Shown: positions 1-5,758 of the stretch, piece after piece
Numbering within the stretch: position 1 is the first letter of the stretch
Layout: every line of letters begins with the position of its first letter
Source of the DNA: Endomicrobiia bacterium
GTDB taxonomy: Bacteria > Elusimicrobiota > Endomicrobiia > Endomicrobiales > Endomicrobiaceae
DNA length: 11,978 bases
Assembly (NCBI GenBank): GCA_025998295.1
Contig: BNVT01000028.1
Coordinates: forward strand, 1 to 11,978
Direction of reading: 5' to 3'
The notes under the pieces: model-generated
Databases searched by the model: none
Told to the model about the DNA's origin: nothing
The model's input: only the letters and a program-made list of their open reading frames with translations
Translations under genes and position numbers: made by a program

Positions 1-1
1 A

Positions 2-379
2 AAAAAGATTAAACCTAAAAGAATTATCACAGTGTTTGGCTGCGGAGGCGATAGGGACAGGGCAAAAAGGCCATTGATGGGAAAAACTGCAGTTGAAATG
101 AGCGATTTTGTTTTTGTAACATCAGACGATCCTAGGACAGAAGATCCCAATAAAATAATTCTTGATATAGAAGTTGGAATAAAAAGAGTTTACAAGACAA
201 ATTATAAGGTTGTGGTCAGTAGAGAAGAAGCAATAAAAGAAGCGGTTATAATGGCAGAAAAAGGCGACATTCTTTTAATCGCAGGAAAAGGTCATGAAGT
301 TTATCAGATTATAGGTAATGAAAAGATACATTTCAACGATACCGAAGTAGCAAAAAAGTATATTAGACCTCTTATATAA
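2..379 (+). CDS. murE: MurE, UDP-N-acetylmuramyl-tripeptide synthetase, C-terminal part (5' end outside window)
   Basis: This is the last 125 codons of a Mur ligase. MurE is cytoplasmic and adds the third residue of the peptidoglycan stem peptide (meso-diaminopimelate or lysine) to UDP-MurNAc-L-Ala-D-Glu using ATP. The frame is open from base 2, so the GTG at 32 is internal. Visible landmarks are the C-terminal-domain entry FGCGGDRDRAKRP, the amino-acid-specificity loop DDPRTEDP (DDPR at 125-136) and GKGHE (284-298), all where MurE has them. The Arg of the loop favours meso-diaminopimelate, but the usual DNPR reads DDPR; as I recall, Thermotoga maritima MurE also has DDPR and uses lysine well, so the substrate is not settled. 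MurF often follows murE; here no mur gene follows, and decayed sequence begins straight after the stop. The family assignment is very sure. Confidence 0.95.
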   Translation, partial: KKIKPKRIITVFGCGGDRDRAKRPLMGKTAVEMSDFVFVTSDDPRTEDPNKIILDIEVGIKRVYKTNYKVVVSREEAIKEAVIMAEKGDILLIAGKGHEVYQIIGNEKIHFNDTEVAKKYIRPLI

Positions 380-711
380 CCAACACATAGACTACAATAG
401 GAGTACTATGAAACAGAAAAAAGAAAGCAGCTAGGGCAGATGGATTGGGGTTTAGATGATAATGGGAGTAAAGAAGGGGGCATTTGTAAAACAAAGGAGG
501 GAAATAAAGAAGAGAAGAGCAGGAAGACAGATGGAGCAAAGCAGATATAGGATTTACAGAACTCAAAACGAAATGCATACAAACACACTAGTTCTAAAAA
601 AAGGATATAAGGAGTTCAAAGAGAGATTTCATCAGATGATTATAGTGAAAAATGTCAAAGTATTTGTTAAAAGGTTCAAAATAGTCTAAAGAATAGATAA
701 GTAATTACAAA
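380..711. other. Gene-free, purine-rich stretch after murE
   Basis: No convincing gene is seen. From about 400 to 640 the plus strand is strongly enriched in A and G, which opens a 77-codon plus-strand frame (456-689) and minus-strand frames. Their proteins are Lys/Arg-rich or Leu/Ser-rich, resemble no family I know and have no proper ribosome-binding site. No clear terminator hairpin follows murE. This may be the residue of a lost gene. Confidence 0.5.
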
Positions 712-788
712 AGACCTTTTGTACTGCGATTTAACTTGATTGCAGGTATTTGTAATTCGAATTTAATACTTAGTTATGCAAGAGGTCT
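712..788 (+). ncRNA. Candidate structured RNA: 77-nt three-way junction that could hide an SD sequence
   Basis: Bases 712-723 pair with 777-788 in an uninterrupted 12-bp stem (two G-U pairs). Directly inside, 724-731 pairs with 738-745 (8 bp, two G-U pairs, loop taactt), and 746-750 pairs with 765-769 (5 bp) around AATTCGAATT; 770-776 is a linker. All four non-Watson-Crick pairs are G-U on the plus strand and would be A-C on the minus strand, which favours plus-strand RNA. The 3' strand of the outer stem contains aagaggt (780-786), a possible Shine-Dalgarno sequence 4 nt before ATG 790, so closing the stem would block it. It matches no riboswitch class known to me. It could instead be a small palindromic mobile element or chance in AT-rich DNA. 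The fold was done by eye. Confidence 0.35.
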
Positions 789-789
789 A

Positions 790-891
790 ATGTATAAATC
801 ATGGGATAAGATAAATTTTAATTATTATCCTCAATTTTATTATTTTGAGGAAATCGATGAAGTATTCATTACTATAAGTAGGGATATTTAA
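790..891 (+). CDS. Very small ORF (33 aa) immediately behind the structured element
   Basis: ATG 790 opens 33 codons ending at TAA 889-891. The product is rich in aromatic residues (it includes NFNYYPQFYYFEEID) and looks more protein-like than random frames nearby, but I recognise no family. Its only candidate ribosome-binding site is aagagg at 780-785, within the 3' arm of the preceding stem. It may be a short regulated peptide, a fragment of a decayed gene, or not translated. A hairpin at 828-851 (arms tcctcaa and ttgagga) lies within it. Confidence 0.2.
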   Translation: MYKSWDKINFNYYPQFYYFEEIDEVFITISRDI

Positions 892-897
892 ATCTTC

Positions 898-1058
898 ATG
901 AAGGAAGGAAGAAATAAAAGGATAGAAAAAAGCAGCAATACCAACTTTATTGCCTTCCGCATTTGATGTTTTTCCTTCATCGGATAGGGAAGATTAACCC
1001 ATCGTTTAAAGCAATATTAGACAAAATGATGAAAGAATTAGGTATTGGGTCAAAATAA
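898..1058 (+). pseudogene. Two short frames joined by TGATG, possibly one broken small gene
   Basis: ATG 898 opens a 22-aa frame (start MKEGRNKRIEKSSNTNF) that stops at TGA 964-966. ATG 966 overlaps that stop by one base and opens a 30-aa frame ending PSFKAILDKMMKELGIGSK at TAA 1056-1058. Read together they resemble a single basic protein of about 50 residues interrupted by a frameshift; a translationally coupled pair of micro-ORFs is the alternative. The first frame has no good ribosome-binding site. The position just ahead of a phage-type gene would fit a decayed small prophage gene. The family is unknown. Confidence 0.22.
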
Positions 1059-1083
1059 CAAAAACATAAAATTAACTAAAAAG

Positions 1084-1112
1084 TATACAAAAGTGGTATA
1101 AAATTGTATAAT
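1084..1112 (+). promoter_or_regulatory. Promoter for the phage-type gene
   Basis: The -10 box TATAAT (1107-1112) is perfect and sits 17 bp after tataca (1084-1089), which matches four of six bases of TTGACA. The start codon of the next gene follows 23 bp after the -10. Confidence 0.5.
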
Positions 1113-1135
1113 AACAAACTAACATTGAGGTACAT

Positions 1136-1405
1136 ATGCCGTTCGAGAAAGGACATAAAAAGCTTGGTGGATGGGCACCAGAGAGTAAAGAAAAACATAG
1201 AAGAGCCGCTGAGGTGTTTTATAAAATTTATAACGGCATTGGTGGTGACGAAGCATTCATAGAATGGGCTTCAAAGGAAGAAAATAGAGGCAAGTTTTAT
1301 AAGATGTATGCTAAACAACTTCCTACTGAAGTTGCAATGTCAGGATCGGAAGATGATGCAACAGCCATCAATATATATATGCCTGCCATTGCGGCAAAGC
1401 TATGA
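1136..1405 (+). CDS. Small phage-type protein, terminase-small-subunit-like
   Basis: This is an 89-aa protein. The N-terminus has the short basic, glycine-rich lead-in of many phage packaging proteins (KGHKKLGGWAP), followed by a helical part and the phrase FIEWASKEENRGKFYKMYAKQ..P, which matches the 'ft.wa..np..fyk.yakl.P.e' pattern recurring in small phage proteins next to terminase large subunits. Such proteins bind packaging-site DNA and hand it to the large subunit. ATG 1136 has TGAGG at 1126-1130 and a good promoter upstream. The stop overlaps an ATG (ATGA, 1402-1405), as in phage operons, but the next frame is broken. At 89 aa it is shorter than usual, so it is either a minimal form or a remnant. 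Phage origin is fairly likely; the exact role is inferred. Confidence 0.6.
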   Translation: MPFEKGHKKLGGWAPESKEKHRRAAEVFYKIYNGIGGDEAFIEWASKEENRGKFYKMYAKQLPTEVAMSGSEDDATAINIYMPAIAAKL

Positions 1406-1483
1406 ACGCTGTATTCATTCTAGATAATGAAGAAGCCCATACAAGTTAACTACAAGCAGCAACCAGCGATGGACACGATATGA
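1402..1483 (+). pseudogene. Broken start of the following phage gene (possible terminase large subunit)
   Basis: ATG 1402 overlaps the preceding stop but its frame closes after 15 codons (1449). A second ATG at 1427 in another frame gives MKKPIQVNYKQQPAMDTI and stops at 1481-1483. The stretch KKPIQVNYKQQP resembles the N-terminal lead of some terminase large subunits ('NYKPQP'), and the position is where that gene belongs. No ATPase (Walker A) sequence follows, so almost all of the gene is missing. The assignment rests on a few residues and on context. Confidence 0.28.
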
Positions 1484-1520
1484 TGGGCGTACCAACAAGT
1501 TCATAGATACAGATGGGCAG

Positions 1521-1676
1521 CTAAAGCAACGCAAAACATGAAATTCTTTCACATGCCATAGCAAGAAGACCCGCTAAACGTTTTTTGAACTGCTCCATTG
1601 TAATTGTCAGGGCTTGTAAAGAATCTTCACAATATTTGATAGTATAATAGAGCTTTGCATCACTAGACCACTGCAT
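1521..1676 (-). CDS. Unidentified small ORF (51 aa)
   Basis: On the minus strand ATG (1674-1676) opens a frame of 51 codons to TAG (1521-1523). The product starts MQWSSDAKLYYTIKYCEDS, continues with the helical stretch LTITMEQFKKRLAGLLAM and carries four cysteines or near-terminal small residues. Amino-acid composition looks genuine, but no ribosome-binding site is obvious and a stop lies two codons upstream. I do not recognise the family. It may be a surviving fragment of a larger decayed gene: the minus-strand sequence just upstream also has a protein-like but interrupted frame (around 1705-1820). Confidence 0.25.
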   Translation of the reverse strand: MQWSSDAKLYYTIKYCEDSLQALTITMEQFKKRLAGLLAMACERISCFALL

Positions 1677-1987
1677 AATTCAAGTCACAATTCCCTAGGT
1701 TTTAGAACTTGTCAGTCCTTGAAGCTAGTAGACATGGTGAAGATGAGGCAAAGCCATCTTTTGTGACGTTTATATTTAAGACAGTATTAGCCCCAAGGCA
1801 AGCATGATTTAGGTCACTGTGAGTCTTTGATCATATTTCACCACACGCTCATACCTTGTGCCAGACTAATGGTAAGCATTTAAAATAGTAGTTAATGGGA
1901 GTAGTATAATTTATGCTTACTTAACTTAGACTACCTGTTTTTTGTTAGATTATTCATAATTATCTTAATACTAATTTCTTAAAATTA
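1677..1987. other. Decayed intergenic sequence upstream of the M16 gene
   Basis: No intact gene is seen. From about 1400 to 1860 the base composition is less AT-rich than the rest of the gaps, with interrupted frames on both strands, which suggests gene remnants. An exact 8-bp inverted repeat (GTAAGCAT 1872-1879 and ATGCTTAC 1913-1920) encloses a TATAAT at 1905-1910. It could be regulatory, though chance is plausible. Confidence 0.4.
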
Positions 1988-1996
1988 TGATATAAT
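1988..1996 (+). promoter_or_regulatory. Extended -10 promoter of the M16 lipoprotein gene
   Basis: The sequence TGATATAAT contains a perfect -10 (1991-1996) with the TGn extension. No good -35 lies 17 bp upstream, which is common for extended -10 promoters. The predicted leader to the ribosome-binding site is about 25 nt. The same nine bases precede the large minus-strand gene. Confidence 0.5.
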
Positions 1997-2027
1997 AACT
2001 AAGAAGAAAAATTAAATTATTTTGATT

Positions 2028-2041
2028 GGAGATATATCATA
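2028..2041 (+). promoter_or_regulatory. Ribosome-binding site pointing to an ATA start codon at 2039
   Basis: GGAGA (2028-2032) is the only good Shine-Dalgarno sequence ahead of the M16 gene. The codon at normal distance, 7 nt after GGAG, is ATA (2039-2041), in frame with the gene. No such site precedes the first canonical start, ATG 2075. Starting at 2039 gives KIYLKKFAVSLMSFFIITG, a complete charged-then-hydrophobic signal peptide. ATA is a very rare initiator, so this is either a true non-canonical start, a recently mutated ATG, or a sequencing error. Confidence 0.5.
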
Positions 2042-2074
2042 AAAATTTACTTAAAGAAGTTTGCTGTATCTCTC

Positions 2075-4984
2075 ATGTCATTTTTTATTATCACTGGAGC
2101 TTGCGGCTGTAAGAGTAATAACCAAGCCACAACTACTGGCACACAAGACGTTTACGCAGGCCTTGGAAATGCGACAGACCCTATTCCTCTTGTGCCAAAA
2201 GCTCGTATTGGCACTTTACCTAATGGACTTAAATACTATATTCTAAAGAACAATAACCCCAAAGGCAAAGCATATCTAACGCTTGTCGTTAACGCAGGGT
2301 CAGTAGCTGAAAAAGAAGATGAGCAAGGTTTTTCTCATTTTGTAGAACAAATTGCTTTTAAAAGCACCAAAAAATACCTACAAGATAATTCTTTACTACC
2401 TGCTACCAAAGACCCCCTTGATTCTTCTAACTCAAGTACTGGCTTTGATGAAACAATTTACAACTTTGAAGTTCCCATTCAAACTGATAAAAACAACGTA
2501 AAACATATTCCGCAAAAAGCTATGGACATTTTTGACAATTTGACACACACAGTTACGTTTAGTCAAAAAGATATAGATGATCTAAAGGGCATTATACTAG
2601 AAGAGAAAAGATTATTAGAAGAAAAAAGTGAAGGACTAGCGATGCAGAAAGTTGATTCTATTTTGGCTAAAGGCTCATCATATGCCAATCGTTATCCTAA
2701 AGTAATACAAGAAGTTACTAAAGCAGTAACACCGTCAAAACTAAAAGAATTTTACAGCAGATGGTATCGCACAGATAATATGGCTTTAGTGTTTGTTGGC
2801 GACTTTGATGATGCTATGCTGGAGGCGTCACTAGTAACGCACTTTCATGCACCTTCTTCAAATACACCTCTAGAACGTCCTGTTTACAACTTGCCTCTTC
2901 CCAAAAAAGGAAATGTAGACGTAGAAATCCTTGCTTATCCTAATCAAGACACCATTAAAACTTGTCTTTATTATAAACGCCAGCAAAAAGTAGTTAGTAA
3001 TGATCTTGCCACATGTCGCCAGTATTTTTTAGATAGGCTTATTAAGTGTATGATTAGCAAACGTTTTGATGAAATATCTTCTAAACAATCCACTCCATAT
3101 GAACATCTACACTTTGGGCATATAACTGATGCTAACCTATTGAGGTATTATACATTTGGCGTACAGATAAAAAAAGACAACAGCCTAGAAGAATCAATTA
3201 AAGCCATCTTAGAAGAAAAAGAACGAATTTCACGTTATGGCTGGACAAATTCAGAAGTTGAAATTGCAAAACGTTCTGTTATGTTGCGTTTTGAAGAAGA
3301 TATTTCCAAATATAGTGACAAATCTTCCAGTGACTTTGCTTATGATTTTTCAAAACATTTCCTTGCAAGAGAGGGTGTAATTGCAGATGATCAATGGAAG
3401 CTTTCAGCTGCAAAAAAGATGTTTTCTGCAATTACTACCAAAGATTTGACAGATGCCACAAAAGATTACTTTCTTAGTGACGATCTTACCATAGTCGTGT
3501 TGGCCTCTAGCAAAGACAAACTACTATCAAAAGAAAAGATAAAAGAAGCCGTCAAAGATGTAAAAAAGTCTAAGATTGTACCTCCAGCACCTGTTATTGA
3601 TGGTAAACTTTTAAGTAGAACCCCAACGCATGGAACTATTTTAAAAGAAACAATAGACAAAGAGACAGGAGCTGTTATATTAGAGCTTAGTAACGGCGCA
3701 AAAGTTATATTGAAGAATACGCCAAACAAAGATAGCTCAAGTAGTGGCATTGTTCTACGAGCGCTTGCAAAAGGCGGGACAATGGCTGTTACCAATAAGG
3801 ATGATATTCCTGCCGCAAGATTTGCTTCAGAAATTCTTGATCGATCCCATGTAGGACAGTTTTTTGATAAGTTAAACGATTATAAGCTAAAGAAAAAAGT
3901 AGATGACTTTCGTACATATATTGAACCCTTTGAACGCTGCATCGAAGGTGATATTTGGTCATACAAAGATCCCGAACCACTATTTGAGCTTATTTACCTT
4001 AGGTTTACTTGTCATGAAATTGAACCTGACAAGATTAAAGGCTATCTTGAATCTCGTATACATCTAGACCGTGAATTTATGTATGAGAATATTCTCTGTG
4101 ATAATAATCCTAATTTTAGTGTACATGGATCAAACAATCAATCGCGCTTTAATTCCGATCCTTTCGAAGACTGGTATCTTTATGGTTATGCTAAATATTT
4201 CGAAGTAAATGATTATCCAAAAATAACACAAGAACGCACACTTAAGTTTTTGAAGAAATGCTTTAATCCAGCTGATTTTACTTTTGTTTTTGTAGGTAAA
4301 ATTGATATAGAAACATTTAAAACATATATTAAAAACTACATTGCCTCTATTCCTAGGTCAGAAACACTTGTTAATCAAAAATTTTTGCGTCCTAAACCTT
4401 CAAAACAGGAAATCTACAAGGAGGATTACAAAAACTGGTCATATGTTAACATGTATTGGATTATAGATCAAAAATATTCTCCAAAATTAAAGGCTACGTC
4501 AAAGATATTTGAACAATACATCAATGCTCTTCTTGATAACGCTCACGATAACAATCATAGTGATGATGATCATACTGGTAATAATAATGGTTGCCAAATC
4601 TATCTTAATCCGTTTTTTGATGAGCTTTACGCAAACGTATGGCATAATTGGCATGATTCTGTCAGGCCCAATGAGTACATATCTAAGATCTTTAAACATA
4701 TGCAAAACATTGCACAAGGAAATATTGACACAGGCATTCTTGTAAAAGCAAAGAAAGCTGCGGTGGACTTATACTGTGGAAATAGTGACAATAATGATTT
4801 AATTAGCAAGGACTATGCTTGTTCTGCTGTATGGAATAATGCCCCTTTAAGTGAATCTCAACATTTCCCTTTTGTTTGTGAGACGATATCTAAAAAAGAT
4901 TTAAAAGATATGGCAGGGCGACTATTGAAAGGCAAATATTATCAAAGAATTGTCTATCCTAAAAAGCCTCAAACTGCAAAGTGA
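2075..4984 (+). CDS. M16-family (PqqL/pitrilysin-like) lipoprotein with altered zinc motif
   Basis: Listed from the first canonical ATG (969 aa); the real start is probably ATA 2039 (981 aa), which supplies the basic part of a lipoprotein signal ending at Cys10 or Cys12 of this numbering. It is therefore an envelope lipoprotein. It has the usual length and two-half layout of PqqL-type peptidases, which cut peptides inside a clam-shell chamber: M16 domain about 43-190 (TLPNGLKYYI, VVNAGSVAEKEDEQGFSHF), M16_C about 215-410 (FYSRWYRTDNMALVFVGD), second M16-like half from about 530 (LSNGAKVILK), second M16_C about 715-770 (FTFVFVGKID). The zinc motif HxxEH reads HFVEQ (88-92), so the second His is Gln, while the distal Glu (ILEEKR, 176-177) is kept. 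It may be inactive or use changed metal chemistry. Residues 822-842 are an unusual His/Asp/Asn-rich insert. No operon partner. Confidence 0.9.
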   Translation: MSFFIITGACGCKSNNQATTTGTQDVYAGLGNATDPIPLVPKARIGTLPNGLKYYILKNNNPKGKAYLTLVVNAGSVAEKEDEQGFSHFVEQIAFKSTKKYLQDNSLLPATKDPLDSSNSSTGFDETIYNFEVPIQTDKNNVKHIPQKAMDIFDNLTHTVTFSQKDIDDLKGIILEEKRLLEEKSEGLAMQKVDSILAKGSSYANRYPKVIQEVTKAVTPSKLKEFYSRWYRTDNMALVFVGDFDDAMLEASLVTHFHAPSSNTPLERPVYNLPLPKKGNVDVEILAYPNQDTIKTCLYYKRQQKVVSNDLATCRQYFLDRLIKCMISKRFDEISSKQSTPYEHLHFGHITDANLLRYYTFGVQIKKDNSLEESIKAILEEKERISRYGWTNSEVEIAKRSVMLRFEEDISKYSDKSSSDFAYDFSKHFLAREGVIADDQWKLSAAKKMFSAITTKDLTDATKDYFLSDDLTIVVLASSKDKLLSKEKIKEAVKDVKKSKIVPPAPVIDGKLLSRTPTHGTILKETIDKETGAVILELSNGAKVILKNTPNKDSSSSGIVLRALAKGGTMAVTNKDDIPAARFASEILDRSHVGQFFDKLNDYKLKKKVDDFRTYIEPFERCIEGDIWSYKDPEPLFELIYLRFTCHEIEPDKIKGYLESRIHLDREFMYENILCDNNPNFSVHGSNNQSRFNSDPFEDWYLYGYAKYFEVNDYPKITQERTLKFLKKCFNPADFTFVFVGKIDIETFKTYIKNYIASIPRSETLVNQKFLRPKPSKQEIYKEDYKNWSYVNMYWIIDQKYSPKLKATSKIFEQYINALLDNAHDNNHSDDDHTGNNNGCQIYLNPFFDELYANVWHNWHDSVRPNEYISKIFKHMQNIAQGNIDTGILVKAKKAAVDLYCGNSDNNDLISKDYACSAVWNNAPLSESQHFPFVCETISKKDLKDMAGRLLKGKYYQRIVYPKKPQTAK

Positions 4985-5758
4985 CTTTAATATTTGCAGC
5001 ATTATACAATCGTTTTTAAAAAACACCAACAACATCTAAACTCAGTTTTTAGAGTTAGAAATATAAATATTTATACTTGTAGCGTTTACAATGTTCTAAT
5101 TAATTCTTAGTACATTCTTTAAATCATTTAGCTTCGTTTATGAAATCATCTTTAATTTTCAAGTTGTAACATTAACACAATTGCACCCTAAATAACTGTG
5201 AAACTAATTCTTTGAGTATTAATCTTTGAATAGTTAGATAGCAATTTTAATGTCTATGATCTAAAATATTCTTGCGTCACTCTACAAAAAAATCCATCCT
5301 AGCCATGCTATCACCACTAAAATATTCTATGTGCTTCTCTAGTATTATCTGGATTGCACACGGCTTTTTAATATAGATTTGTCTTTAAGCGTTTTATTTA
5401 TTTCATTTCATAATTTTGATATCAAAGCCACACCATGTTGTGGCAAGTTAATTTAGCGTGCCTCTCAGCTGTATTTTAATTTCTATCTTATTTTAGGGTG
5501 TTATTTGGTATTGTTTTTTTTGACCGAAGTAATATCTTGTCTTTTCTTCTGATGATTTGACAGACCACTTGGAATTGATTAACTGCTTGAAGAGTGATCT
5601 TGTCTGATTGTTAAAAGCCTCATAGCTTGCTACATGTGTAGGTTCATTATTGTATCCTAGGTATTATGTGCAAAAATAATTGATATGAAGTATTTATTGT
5701 TCTTGACAACGCCCCATCCAATAGATTGGCTAGCACGAATATGTAGCCATTGATATCC
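4985..5758. other. Gene-free gap between two convergent genes
   Basis: I see no protein or RNA gene in these 774 bases, which are very AT-rich with stops in every frame. Both flanking genes end here, so terminators are expected, yet none is convincing. The best candidate is the hairpin at 5427-5444 (GCCACA, 6-nt loop, TGTGGC), which lacks a following T-run on either strand and is 443 and 315 bp from the two stops. A weak AT hairpin (TCTAAA/TTTAGA, 5035-5055) and a GGCTA/TAGCC hairpin (about 5727-5748) are also present. Confidence 0.5.
5427..5444. terminator. Possible bidirectional hairpin
   Basis: GCCACA and TGTGGC form a perfect 6-bp stem around CCATGT, the most GC-rich hairpin between the convergent genes. 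Without a T-run on either side it is at best a weak terminator. Confidence 0.2.

Noticed and set aside
456..689. 77-codon plus-strand frame and overlapping minus-strand frames after murE
   Set aside because: They arise from strong purine/pyrimidine strand bias; the products match no family, and there is no proper ribosome-binding site.
712..788. tRNA or tRNA pseudogene (77 nt, complementary ends, TTCGAAT present)
   Set aside because: The TTCGAAT is not next to the 3' acceptor strand, the closing stem is 12 bp and no anticodon arm of correct size and place exists.
1872..1920. 8-bp inverted repeat around a TATAAT upstream of the M16 gene, considered as an operator
   Set aside because: Arms are short, 33 bp apart, and expected by chance in AT-rich DNA of this length; kept only as a remark.
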